NCBI GenBank assembly: GCA_037128595.1
Contig: JBAXWB010000030.1
Span: forward strand, 1-58,094
Source: a bacterium
GTDB taxonomy: Bacteria; Verrucomicrobiota; Kiritimatiellia; CAIKKV01; CAITUY01
Length of the DNA: 58,094 nucleotides
Direction: 5' to 3'
The notes below the pieces were generated by a model, which was given only the letters and a program-made list of their open reading frames with translations, ran no database searches and was not told the DNA's origin. The translations under genes and the position numbers were made by a program. Shown here piece by piece: positions 33,468 to 42,394 of this stretch (positions are counted from its first letter, which is position 1; the number at the start of each line of letters is the position of its first letter).

Positions 33468-34508
33468 ATGGCTTTAGATATATCAGATTTTAAAAAACAA
33501 ATTCAGGATCATCTCCAAGAAGGTTTGCTACTCGTTGTGGGGACTGGCTTGTCAATCGCTGCGGGGATCCCAGGGATGAGGCCTTTAGCAGAACACCTAA
33601 AAGTCGAGATCCCCAAAACAATCGCTCACGCCCCCGACTCTGCCTGGGAACAGGTGGTAACGGCTCTTGATGCCGGTGATCCTCTTGAAACTGCAATGGG
33701 TAAAGTCATGTTACAGCCAACAACTGTAGAAGCCATAGTTGCAGCAACAGCTGTAATGATCTCAACTTATGAGCAAAAAGTCTTCGAAAGTGTGCTAAGG
33801 GGCAGCACAGTTCTTCCGTTTACTGTTTTTGTAAAACACCTTTTCAAGGCTGGGAATAAGTTTCACCTCATAACATCGAATTACGATCGCTTGATTGAGT
33901 TGGCAACGGAGGTGGCAGGAGTTGGCGTAGATTGTCGTTTCTTCGGTTACTTATATGGTCGAACAGATCCGAAACGCTCCTCGGATGCGCACAGGGAATC
34001 TTATGTTGCTGCGAAACATTCTTGTTTTCGCCCTCTGCCCAGCTTATGCATACATAAGCCCCATGGGAGTTTGGATTGGTTCGAAGTGAATGGAAAAATT
34101 GTCAGATGCCCAATTAATATGGGAAGAACACCCATCATCATAACTCCAGGCGCGAGTAAGTACCGGGAAAGTTTCCGGTGGGCATTTGATGACCAGCGCG
34201 CCGCGGGAAACCGTGCCGCAACAAACGCTACCCGGTTGATGTTTGTCGGATACGGGTTTAATGATGACCACTTAGAGCAGTACCTTTGCCCTGGTTTTCG
34301 GCTAACAAAACCTAGCATTATTGTGACAAGGGACCTTTCACCCAATGCCCTGAAAGTAATTTCGAATAGCAAAGATACTGACGTTACAGCTTTGTGCGCT
34401 GTGTCAAATACCGATTTCCGCACTCGTATTGTCACCTCAAGCGGGGCGGAGCTGATCGTGGATGAATGTCTCTGGGATTTGGATAATTTCAACAAAGGAA
34501 TTTTATAA
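33468..34508 (+). CDS. SIR2-like NADase effector (SIR2-HerA system)
   Basis: 346 residues. SIR2 motifs: VVGTGLSIAAGIPGM (25-37) for NAD, LITSNYDRLIE with Asn138 and Asp140, and HKPHGSLDW with His199, the usual catalytic His; VGYGFNDDHL closes the fold. In studied SIR2-HerA systems this protein is an NAD-degrading (or nuclease) effector held on a HerA hexamer and triggered by phage infection. herA starts one base after this stop. Composition is A+T-rich relative to both sides. No other sensor domain is fused, so detection probably rests on the complex. Confidence 0.85.
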   Translation: MALDISDFKKQIQDHLQEGLLLVVGTGLSIAAGIPGMRPLAEHLKVEIPKTIAHAPDSAWEQVVTALDAGDPLETAMGKVMLQPTTVEAIVAATAVMISTYEQKVFESVLRGSTVLPFTVFVKHLFKAGNKFHLITSNYDRLIELATEVAGVGVDCRFFGYLYGRTDPKRSSDAHRESYVAAKHSCFRPLPSLCIHKPHGSLDWFEVNGKIVRCPINMGRTPIIITPGASKYRESFRWAFDDQRAAGNRAATNATRLMFVGYGFNDDHLEQYLCPGFRLTKPSIIVTRDLSPNALKVISNSKDTDVTALCAVSNTDFRTRIVTSSGAELIVDECLWDLDNFNKGIL

Positions 34509-34509
34509 T

Positions 34510-36279
34510 ATGGCTACAGCAATAATGTCGTTCGAATTAATTGCGCCCATCGGACGGGTCATGTCAGTCGATACTATGCGTGTGTTTATCCATGTTGACG
34601 ACCATGATTTGCTCAAAAAAGTAATGGTTGGCAACCTCATTGCTATCCAAGGGGCGACTGGTCATCAGTATTTAATTTCTATTGTAGAGCGTATTACTCG
34701 GCTCCCTGCTGACATTATGGAAGCTAGTGAAGCTGCAGATGATGATACCGCACCTAGTAAAGAAGAATTGCAGGACACAATTCGAGCCGTGCTTGTGGGA
34801 ACTTATCGCTCCAAGGAAGGTGCATCCGGTCCTTCTTTTAAGCGTGGAGCTGATTCCTGTCCGCAGATTGACCAACCTTGCCATTTAATTCAGGGAACGA
34901 ATCTGACAGCTTTTATGGGGGTTCTCGCGCAGGATGTTGCTGCGGATAAAGCCCTTCGGCTAGGGTGTTTCGCGCTTGATACAACTGCGGTAGCAATAGC
35001 TGACGGAGATAGATTCTTTCAACGTCACGCAGCAATTCTTGGCAGCACTGGTAGCGGTAAAAGTTACGCTGTCGCTTCAATTCTCGAAAGAGCGAATACG
35101 CTCAATCATCCTAACATAATTTTGCTCGATATGCACGGCGAGTATGCATCTCTAGCAAAGGGGCAAAATAATGGCTATGCAGATTACTTTAGAATTGCCG
35201 GGCCGGGAGACCTAGTCAAACCAAAGCCGGAAAGTCTTTTCCTACCATACTGGATTCTAAATAGGGAGGAAATGTTGTCAATGCTTCTAGATCGAAGTGA
35301 TGACAACGCTCCTAATCAAGCGATGCGCTTTACCAATCATGTTTTGGACAAGAAACGGTCATTCCTTGAGTTGAATAAACTAAAAGAGGTAATGTCGTCA
35401 TTCACCGTGGACTCGCCTATTCCTTATGATTTGAAGGCACTTATTGATGCACTTCGAGAGGATGATCAAGCAATGACCGTTGGGAGTTCTGGACGTGACA
35501 AGCAGGGGACTTGGCACGGCAAACTCACTAGGTTCATCAGTAGGCTGGACTCTAAGATAGCAGACCGCCGATACGGGTTTCTTTTTAGACCCCCTGTTGA
35601 AGCTGGGAATTATGAATGGCTTCAGCAGTTGGTAGTAAAATTCTTATCCACTAAACAGGCTGATACATCAGGCATCAAAGTCATTGATTTCTCCGAAGTT
35701 CCTGCGGACATACTTCCTACCGTTGTTAGCGTTTTTGCTCGCCTACTCTATGATGTCCAGTTTTGGATGCAGTCGAATTCTCGTACGCCAGTATGTCTTG
35801 TCTGCGACGAGGCTCATTTGTACTTGCCTGTAAGAGCGGATGCAGACGCGGCTACAAAACGTGCGCTGGATACCTTTGAGCGAATCGCAAAAGAAGGTCG
35901 AAAATATGGATTTGCACTACTTGTTGTAAGTCAACGACCATCCGATGTCAGCAAAACAATTCTTAGTCAGTGCAACAACTTCATCGCGTTGAGACTGACT
36001 AATGAACAGGATCAGGCCGCAGTTAAATCTGTAATGCCAGATAGTATGGCTGGGATTGCAGACGTATTGCCACTACTAGATATTGGTGAGGCGATTGTTC
36101 TCGGTGACTCCGTGCTACTTCCATCCCGAATAAAACTCGATATGCCTATTGCCAGGCCTTTGAGTTTGACTAAAAATTTCTGGCGTGAATGGTCGGTCAG
36201 GTCTTCTGATGCTAATGCTATTAAGGTAGCAGTTGAAAATCTACGACGTCAGACGAGGACTGCAGAAGAAGCTATATAA
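34510..36279 (+). CDS. HerA-type (DUF87) hexameric ATPase, partner of SIR2
   Basis: 589 residues from ATG 34510. An N-terminal HerA-ATP-synthase-like barrel (~1-110) precedes the ATPase. Walker A is ILGSTGSGKS (~177-185), Walker B is CLVCDEAHLYLPV (~425-437), followed by VVSQRPSDVSKTILSQCNNF, with the sensor and arginine features of the FtsK/HerA clade. It should form a hexamer that moves or binds DNA and activates the SIR2 subunit. It is directly downstream of SIR2 and 31 bp upstream of mod. A+T-rich like SIR2, so the pair was probably acquired as one piece. Confidence 0.88.
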   Translation: MATAIMSFELIAPIGRVMSVDTMRVFIHVDDHDLLKKVMVGNLIAIQGATGHQYLISIVERITRLPADIMEASEAADDDTAPSKEELQDTIRAVLVGTYRSKEGASGPSFKRGADSCPQIDQPCHLIQGTNLTAFMGVLAQDVAADKALRLGCFALDTTAVAIADGDRFFQRHAAILGSTGSGKSYAVASILERANTLNHPNIILLDMHGEYASLAKGQNNGYADYFRIAGPGDLVKPKPESLFLPYWILNREEMLSMLLDRSDDNAPNQAMRFTNHVLDKKRSFLELNKLKEVMSSFTVDSPIPYDLKALIDALREDDQAMTVGSSGRDKQGTWHGKLTRFISRLDSKIADRRYGFLFRPPVEAGNYEWLQQLVVKFLSTKQADTSGIKVIDFSEVPADILPTVVSVFARLLYDVQFWMQSNSRTPVCLVCDEAHLYLPVRADADAATKRALDTFERIAKEGRKYGFALLVVSQRPSDVSKTILSQCNNFIALRLTNEQDQAAVKSVMPDSMAGIADVLPLLDIGEAIVLGDSVLLPSRIKLDMPIARPLSLTKNFWREWSVRSSDANAIKVAVENLRRQTRTAEEAI

Positions 36280-36310
36280 AAAAGCAGAACTCTCAAATAG
36301 TTATGTATCT

Positions 36311-37933
36311 ATGATTACGCGAAAACCAAAACTCGAACTTACCTGGATCGGGAAGGAAACCCGGCCCCAACTGGAGCCGCGCATCTTGCTTGAAGATCCG
36401 GCGAAGTCGCATCATGCGGCGCATAGGGTTACGGATAACGATCTTTTTGATAACCGCCTTATCTTTGGGGACAATCTTCTCGCCCTTAAAGCGCTTGAAC
36501 ACGAGTTTGCGGGCAAGATTAAGTGTATTTTTATCGATCCACCCTACAACACTGGCAGTGCATTCACTCATTATGATGATGGAATCGAGCATTCGCTCTG
36601 GCTTACATTGATGCGTGATCGGCTAGAATTGTTGCGTTCTTTGCTCAGTAACGATGGTTCAATTTGGATCACACTTGACGATAATGAGGCTCATTATTGC
36701 AAAGTGTTGTGTGACGAAGTGTTTGGTCGTCAGAATTTTGTGGCTACAGTGATTTGGAGAAAAAACTATGCGCCGAAGTCGAGCGCAAGACATTTTTCGG
36801 TCGATCAGGATTATGTCCTTGTTTATGCCAAAAACGGGGAAATATGGAAGCCGAACCCTATGCCAAGGTCGGAAAAGCAAGATAAGGCCTACAAAAACCC
36901 CGATAACGACCCGCGAGGCCTTTGGCGTCCCAACAATCTGGCGGCGAGGAACTTTTATAGTAAAGGCACGTACACCATTAAATGCCCAAGTGGTAGAGTT
37001 ATTCTGGGCCCACCGTCTGGATCTTATTGGAGAGTATCAGAAGAGAAATTTTGGGATATGAATAAGCAGGGACGAATTTGGTGGGGGAAAGAAGGTAACA
37101 ATGTTCCTGCTCCAAAAATCTACCTGACAGAAGTCAAGCAAGGGGTTGTGCCGCAAACATACTGGGGATATGAAGAAGTAGGCCACACTCAGGACGCCAA
37201 AAAAGAAATCGTAACGCTTTTCGGAGGTGATGTGTTCAGCACACCCAAACCAGAGAAACTTATGCAAAGGATCGTTGGATTGGCTTCGAATCCTTGCGAC
37301 ATGATCCTCGATTCGTTCGCTGGCTCCGGTACGACCGGTGCGGTAGCCCACAAGATGGGACGGCGCTGGATCATGGTTGAATTAGGTGAGCATTGTCACA
37401 CCCACATCATTCCCCGGCTCAAGAAGGTGATTGATGGTGAGGATCCCGGCGGCATCACGGAGGCGGTAGGGTGGAAAGGTGGCGGTGGATTCCGCTATTA
37501 CCGGCTGGCGCCGTCGTTGCTGGAAAAGGACAAGTGGGGGCAGTGGGTCATTAGCAAGGAGTTCAATGCCGCCATGCTGGCCGAGGCCGCCTGTAAACTG
37601 GAAGGGTTCACCTATGCGCCCAGTGACACGGTCTATTGGCAGCATGGGCACTCCACGGAGCGGGATTTCATCTATGTCACCACTCAGCATCTGACTTCGG
37701 ATCAGTTGTCTCAATTAAGTGACGAAGTGGGACCGGAGCGGTCCTTGCTTGTCCTTTGCGCCGCCTTCCGTATCCCCAAGGGCGGGACGGAGCATTATTC
37801 CAACCTGACGGTTAAAAAGATCCCCAAACAGGTCCTATCCCGCTGCGAATGGGGGCATGATGATTATAGCCTCAAGGTCGAGAACCTGCCTAAGGCGCCT
37901 AAGAAGCCAGGGCAGCAGGAGTTAGAGTTATGA
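36311..37933 (+). CDS. mod: Type III restriction-modification methyltransferase subunit (Mod)
   Basis: 540 residues from ATG 36311; an in-frame upstream ATG at 36233 lies inside herA and gives an unlike N-terminus. Motif order is beta class: FIDPPYNTG (Asp76-Tyr79) first and MILDSFAGSGTTGAV (~330-345) later, as in N6-adenine Mod proteins of type III systems. The middle (~110-310) is the target-recognition part. The 5' two thirds is A+T-rich like herA, while from ~37300 the sequence is G+C-rich like res, so the gene looks mosaic. The stop overlaps the DUF1016 start by four bases. It pairs with res at 39634. Confidence 0.9.
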   Translation: MITRKPKLELTWIGKETRPQLEPRILLEDPAKSHHAAHRVTDNDLFDNRLIFGDNLLALKALEHEFAGKIKCIFIDPPYNTGSAFTHYDDGIEHSLWLTLMRDRLELLRSLLSNDGSIWITLDDNEAHYCKVLCDEVFGRQNFVATVIWRKNYAPKSSARHFSVDQDYVLVYAKNGEIWKPNPMPRSEKQDKAYKNPDNDPRGLWRPNNLAARNFYSKGTYTIKCPSGRVILGPPSGSYWRVSEEKFWDMNKQGRIWWGKEGNNVPAPKIYLTEVKQGVVPQTYWGYEEVGHTQDAKKEIVTLFGGDVFSTPKPEKLMQRIVGLASNPCDMILDSFAGSGTTGAVAHKMGRRWIMVELGEHCHTHIIPRLKKVIDGEDPGGITEAVGWKGGGGFRYYRLAPSLLEKDKWGQWVISKEFNAAMLAEAACKLEGFTYAPSDTVYWQHGHSTERDFIYVTTQHLTSDQLSQLSDEVGPERSLLVLCAAFRIPKGGTEHYSNLTVKKIPKQVLSRCEWGHDDYSLKVENLPKAPKKPGQQELEL

Positions 37934-39132
37934 GTAAAATGATGAAAAAGGGAGCCTCTCTTTATGAGCGTGTACGGCAGATTCTAGAGTCTGCCAAGGC
38001 AACTGCTGCCAGATCTGTCAATTCGACCCAGGTTCTGGCGAACTGGTTGATTGGGCGGGAAATTGTGGAGGAAGAGCAGAAGGGGAAAGTCCGCGCAGAC
38101 TATGGAGATGCCTTACTCCAAGACTTGTCATCCCGTTTGACTCGGAATCGTGAAAGAGGTTGGTCTGTTCGACAACTTGAATATGCCCGTTCGTTTTATC
38201 TGATATATGGGGATTTGTTGGGTGGCCCAAATTCGAACGCAGTGCGTTCGATTTCTGGCGGTACTGAGAATTCGAACGCACTGCGTTCGAATTCAGCGCG
38301 GCAACTCAGTACGATTATTTACGCACCTCGTAAAGAATCTTGGAATCCCGGAAGACTGCATTCCACCCTGTCCTGGACTCATTATCGGACATTACTTCGT
38401 GTTGATAAGCCGGAGGCAAGGGCGTTCTACGAGATCGAGTCGATTGAGAACAATTGGTCAGCACGTGAACTTGAGCGGCAGATATGTAGTTTGCTCTACG
38501 AACGGTTGGCTTTGAGTCGTGATAAGAAGGGGTTGATGCGTTTGGCCACAAAAGGCCAGGAGATCCAAAAGCCGGGTGACATTTTCAAGGATCCGGTGGT
38601 GATCGAGTTTACCGGACTTCCGGAATCCCCAAAATTAGTTGAATCCGATCTGGAAACGGCACTGATCAACAATCTTCAGTCTTTTCTGCTCGAACTTGGC
38701 AAGGGCTTTGCCTTTGTGGCACGGCAGGAGCGGCTGACCTTGGACGGCGACCACTTCTACATCGATCTGGTCTTTTACCACACCATTCTGAAGTGCTACG
38801 TCATCATTGACCTCAAGACCGGCAAATTGACCCATCAGGACCTTGGTCAACTCCAGCTCTATGTGAACTATTACGACCGTGAAAAATGTACAGTGGGGGA
38901 TAATCCGACACTGGGGCTGATCCTGTGCGCCGACAAGAATGACGCCGTAGTCCGTTACACCCTGGGTGATGACCAACAGAAGATTTTCGCCAGTAAATAT
39001 AAACTCTATGTGCCGTCTGAAGCGGAACTTCGGGCGGAAATCAAACGTGAGGTCAAGATGTTACGATCTCCAACTGTTTCCAAAATGGAAAAGGTTCAGA
39101 AAGATTGCCTGAAAAAAGGGACTGAATCATGA
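37930..39132 (+). CDS. DUF1016/YhcG-family PD-(D/E)XK nuclease inside the type III locus
   Basis: 400 residues. The N-terminal DUF1016_N helical domain (~5-165, with GWSVRQLEYARSFYLIYGD) is followed by the nuclease: VESDLETALINNLQSFLLEL, FYIDLVFYH, YVIIDLKTGKL and LQLYVNYYDRE, the Glu, Asp, D-x-K pattern of PD-(D/E)XK enzymes. It is coupled to mod by ATGA. Two palindromes of the TTCGAACGCA type interrupt the linker at codons for NSNAVRS and NSNALRS. DUF1016 genes often travel with restriction systems, but their role is not settled. Confidence 0.88.
   Translation: MSKMMKKGASLYERVRQILESAKATAARSVNSTQVLANWLIGREIVEEEQKGKVRADYGDALLQDLSSRLTRNRERGWSVRQLEYARSFYLIYGDLLGGPNSNAVRSISGGTENSNALRSNSARQLSTIIYAPRKESWNPGRLHSTLSWTHYRTLLRVDKPEARAFYEIESIENNWSARELERQICSLLYERLALSRDKKGLMRLATKGQEIQKPGDIFKDPVVIEFTGLPESPKLVESDLETALINNLQSFLLELGKGFAFVARQERLTLDGDHFYIDLVFYHTILKCYVIIDLKTGKLTHQDLGQLQLYVNYYDREKCTVGDNPTLGLILCADKNDAVVRYTLGDDQQKIFASKYKLYVPSEAELRAEIKREVKMLRSPTVSKMEKVQKDCLKKGTES
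38233..38251. repeat. Intragenic palindrome 1 in the DUF1016 gene
   Basis: TCGAACGCA, G, TGCGTTCGA: nine-base arms around one base. It repeats 38 bp further on. Confidence 0.7.
38268..38294. repeat. Intragenic palindrome 2 in the DUF1016 gene
   Basis: Arms GAATTCGAACGCA and TGCGTTCGAATTC around a single C: a perfect 27-bp palindrome, two extra bases per side compared with copy 1. Confidence 0.75.
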
Positions 39133-39431
39133 AACCCCAAGTCACCCCGGGGTTATCAGGAAATGGCTCAATCGTTGGGGCGGGATCCAAACGGGCAGCA
39201 ACTAAGTCGGTTTTGGATAAGGATTCAGTTGGTTCCATTTTGGAACATACTGAGCTTATTTGGGAGTTATTTCAGGTTACTGTTCCGACTGTAAATGAGC
39301 ATCTAAAAGGGATTTATGATGATGGTGAACTTGATTCTTCGGCAACTATTCGGAAATTCCGAATAGTTCGAACGGTGCGTAGAGAATCATGTAATCACAC
39401 GAGCCAGCATCCTGAAGCGGTGGAATTATAA
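39129..39431 (+). pseudogene. RhuM-like fragment 1 (middle part of the domain)
   Basis: 100 codons. ELFQVTVPTVNEHLKGIYDD and GELDSSATIRKFRIV match the DNA-binding part near the N-terminus of RhuM-type proteins, but the strands before it and everything after are missing. The first ~12 codons (MKPQVTP) copy the start of res (MRPQVNA). The ATG overlaps the DUF1016 stop (ATGA). A perfect 25-bp palindrome lies within the TIRKFRIV codons. Likely a broken gene. Confidence 0.6.
39344..39368. repeat. Palindrome within RhuM fragment 1
   Basis: AACTATTCGGAA, A, TTCCGAATAGTT: twelve-base arms around one base, perfect. It falls in the codons of the RhuM motif, as the DUF1016 palindromes fall in its linker. 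Confidence 0.75.
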
Positions 39432-39637
39432 TGGCTGTAAAAGTTCATATAGCGCGTGAAACTCCCGCCTCGGCATCGAGCCTTGATCAGTCGCAAGTGG
39501 TTCTCTATCAGGATGCTGACGGCAAGGTGACTGTAATCTTTGATTCTGGTGAATTGGTCGAAAATTCAGTTATTTCCATTTTGGAAACAACTGCCGCTGA
39601 CGGGAAGAATTGCCTGAAAGGAGGGGCTGAATCATGA
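39431..39637 (+). pseudogene. RhuM-like fragment 2 (extreme N-terminus with internal deletion)
   Basis: 68 codons. SQVVLYQDADGKVTV is the usual RhuM opening and ENSVISILETTAADGKN resembles the later GELDENSV...TTAADGKNY block, but the ~50 residues that should lie between are gone. The ending (NCLKGGAES) repeats the end of the DUF1016 protein (DCLKKGTES). So this is an internally deleted RhuM piece of a different subtype from fragment 1. Start ATG 39431 overlaps the preceding stop by one base and its own stop overlaps the res start as ATGA. Confidence 0.55.
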
Positions 39638-42312
39638 GACCCCAAGTGAATGCCATTGCCGGCCGCCTAAGCCTTCGCCAACCCCAGCGCCGCTCTCTGG
39701 AAATCCTTGACCGCATTACCGAGATTATCCCGCCCAAAAAGGGGGGTGATGTCGCCGCGGCGTTGGAGGTTATAAAATCCGAGTTTCCGACCGTTACCGA
39801 TTTCGAGCGCGATTTCCCATCCGTCTGTTTTGCGCTGGCCACGGGCGTGGGTAAGACGCGGCTGATGGGGGCCTTTATCAGTTATCTCCACCTGGCACAT
39901 GGCATCAATAATTTCTTTGTCATGGCGCCCAATCTGACGATCTATAACAAGCTCATCACGGACTTTACCCCGAATACCTCGAAATATGTGTTCAAGGGGA
40001 TTGCCGAATTCGCTACCGACGCCCCGGAGATCATTACGGGTGACAATTATGAGGCGAAGGCGGGAACACTCTTCGATCAGATGCTTCGCTGCAAGATCAA
40101 CATCTTCAATATCTCCAAGATCAACTCGGAGGTGCGGGGCGGGAAATCGCCGCGTATCAAGCGGCTCTCGGAATATATCGGGGAGAGTTATTTCGAATAT
40201 CTGGCCAGTCTTCCCGATCTGGTGCTCATCATGGATGAATCGCACCGCTACCGCGCCAGTGCCGGGGTGCGGGCGATTAATGACTTGAAGCCGGTCATTG
40301 GCTTGGAATTGACGGCGACCCCGTTTGTGGAAACGGCCAAAGGCGCCATCCCCTTCAAGAACGTCATTCTGGACTATCCCCTCGGGAAGGCGATGGCGGA
40401 TGGCTTTGTCAAGGAACCCGCCGTGGTCACTCGCAAGAATTTCAATCCTGCCGGCATGACGCCGGAGGCGATCGAGCTAATGAAACTCCAGGATGGCGTG
40501 CGCTTGCATGAGCAGGTCAAGGTCGAACTGGAAACCTATGCCCGTGAAAGTGGCAAAGAAATCGTGAAGCCGTTCGTTCTGGTCATTGCCCGTGACACAA
40601 CCCATGCCAAGCAACTGATCGACTTGATTCAATCGGAAAAGTTCTTTGAAGGCCGCTACAAAACCAAGGTCATTCAGGTTGATTCCAGTAAAACCGGTGC
40701 GGAAGAGGACGAGATGGTGGAACGGTTGCTGAGGGTGGAACATACCGATGAGCCGACCGAGATCGTGATTCACGTCAATATGCTCAAAGAGGGCTGGGAC
40801 GTGACCAATCTCTACACCATTATCCCGCTGCGGGCCGCCAATGCCCGGATCCTGATTGAACAATCGATTGGACGTGGCTTGCGCCTGCCTTACGGACGGC
40901 GTACCGGGGTCAATACGGTGGATCGCTTGAACATTATTGCGCATGATAAGTTCCAGGAGATTGTGGATGAGGCCAAGAAGCCGGACTCGCCAGTGCGCAT
41001 GCAGCAGGTAATTCTGGAGCCGGAGCAGTTGGGCGAGAAAACCGTGACCGTGGTCTCCCAGTCCCAATTGGCGAGCCAACTGGGGTTGCAACCTGAACAG
41101 ACGACCACAAGCACGCTGGTGCCGAAGGCGGCCGAGCCGCCTGTTTTCAAGACACCGGAAGACCAGAAGGTGGCGCAACTGGCCTATCAGGCCATACGCA
41201 AACTGGAAAATCAGCCTCAGGTTTTGCCGGGCGTTTCTTATTTATCTAAAAAAGAGGTTCAAGCGGCGGTCGTGAGGGAGGTGGCCAGTCTGTATCGGCC
41301 GACTCAGCTCGAAATCGAGGGCGTAACAGCCAAGCCGGACATTGCGGCCATTGTGGCCAAAACCAGCGAGTTGGTGATCCAGCAGACCATTGATATCCCG
41401 CGCATCCTGGTCGTGCCGACGGGCAAAGTTCAATCGGGCTTCAAACCGTTTACCCTCAAACTCGATACGCTCAACTATCCGCCGGTATCCGAGGAGCTCT
41501 GGGCCAAACACCTGCGCACGGACCAGGTGGATGTCATTGCCACAGGCAAAGGCGGCCTTGATGAACTGCGGCTGGAAGATTATGTCGTGAGTGGCTTGGT
41601 TGATTTTGACGATGTCTCCTACGACGCCCACGCGGATTTGCTCTACGCCCTGGCAGAGCAAGTGGTGAAACATCTGATTGGCTACCTGAAAACCGAGCAG
41701 GAGACCCGTAAGGTGCTCAGTTGCCATCAACGCGAAATCGCCCGTTATGTTCACGCCCAGATGCAGGAGCATTATTGGGAAAAGGCGACCGGCTACGAGG
41801 TGAAAGTCAGCAAGGGGTTCTCCGAGTTGAAGCCGAGCGCCTACACGGCGTCTGCGGCCGACCCCGTTCTCGACTATCGGCAGCCGCCTATCGATAAGAG
41901 CAATATGTCGAAGTACCTTTTCGGCGGGTTTGCGCGTTGCCTTTACCCGGTCCAGAAATTTCAGGCGGACCAGGAACGCAAGTTATCCATCATTTTGGAA
42001 CGGGAAGCCTCGCGGTGGTTTAAGCCTGCCAAGGGCCAGTTCCAGATCTACTATAAGTCAGGGGCAGATCATTGCGAATACCAGCCGGATTTTGTGGCCG
42101 AGACGGAGTCCGTGATCTATATGTTGGAACCCAAACGCCGCACGGAAATGACAGCCCCGGACGTCATGGCCAAAATGGAGGCGGCGGTGAAATGGTGCAA
42201 GCAGGCCAGTGATCATGCTCAAACCTATAAGGGGAAGCCCTGGAAATATGCCCTCATCCCGCACGATGTGATTGCTGAAAATGTGACACTCGAATGGCTT
42301 GCGAAAGCATGA
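39634..42312 (+). CDS. res: Type III restriction enzyme subunit (Res)
   Basis: 892 residues. SF2 helicase with FALATGVGKTRLM (Walker A, 71-75), LIMDESHRYRA (DESH box, ~198), LTATPF, and EQSIGRGLRLPYG (motif VI region). The C-terminal nuclease carries EYQPDFVAETESVIYMLEPK (~812-831) with the Asp and E-x-K catalytic set. It forms the cleavage/translocation subunit with Mod. Complete and undisrupted. Start overlaps RhuM fragment 2 by four bases. Confidence 0.92.
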   Translation: MRPQVNAIAGRLSLRQPQRRSLEILDRITEIIPPKKGGDVAAALEVIKSEFPTVTDFERDFPSVCFALATGVGKTRLMGAFISYLHLAHGINNFFVMAPNLTIYNKLITDFTPNTSKYVFKGIAEFATDAPEIITGDNYEAKAGTLFDQMLRCKINIFNISKINSEVRGGKSPRIKRLSEYIGESYFEYLASLPDLVLIMDESHRYRASAGVRAINDLKPVIGLELTATPFVETAKGAIPFKNVILDYPLGKAMADGFVKEPAVVTRKNFNPAGMTPEAIELMKLQDGVRLHEQVKVELETYARESGKEIVKPFVLVIARDTTHAKQLIDLIQSEKFFEGRYKTKVIQVDSSKTGAEEDEMVERLLRVEHTDEPTEIVIHVNMLKEGWDVTNLYTIIPLRAANARILIEQSIGRGLRLPYGRRTGVNTVDRLNIIAHDKFQEIVDEAKKPDSPVRMQQVILEPEQLGEKTVTVVSQSQLASQLGLQPEQTTTSTLVPKAAEPPVFKTPEDQKVAQLAYQAIRKLENQPQVLPGVSYLSKKEVQAAVVREVASLYRPTQLEIEGVTAKPDIAAIVAKTSELVIQQTIDIPRILVVPTGKVQSGFKPFTLKLDTLNYPPVSEELWAKHLRTDQVDVIATGKGGLDELRLEDYVVSGLVDFDDVSYDAHADLLYALAEQVVKHLIGYLKTEQETRKVLSCHQREIARYVHAQMQEHYWEKATGYEVKVSKGFSELKPSAYTASAADPVLDYRQPPIDKSNMSKYLFGGFARCLYPVQKFQADQERKLSIILEREASRWFKPAKGQFQIYYKSGADHCEYQPDFVAETESVIYMLEPKRRTEMTAPDVMAKMEAAVKWCKQASDHAQTYKGKPWKYALIPHDVIAENVTLEWLAKA

Positions 42313-42394
42313 CCCCTTGCGAAGGTCCGATTCACAAGCGTTGTAATTTTTTGTAATGCAATAAGTATGCAAATTAACTTAAAGGAAACGAAAA

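Noticed and set aside
33468-36279. SIR2 gene as part of Thoeris or Argonaute-SIR2 defence
   Set aside because: No TIR or Argonaute gene is adjacent; the immediate partner is a HerA-type ATPase, which fits SIR2-HerA.
36233-36310. Upstream start for Mod at ATG 36233
   Set aside because: It lies inside the end of herA and gives residues unlike the Mod family; ATG 36311 starts MITRKPKLEL.
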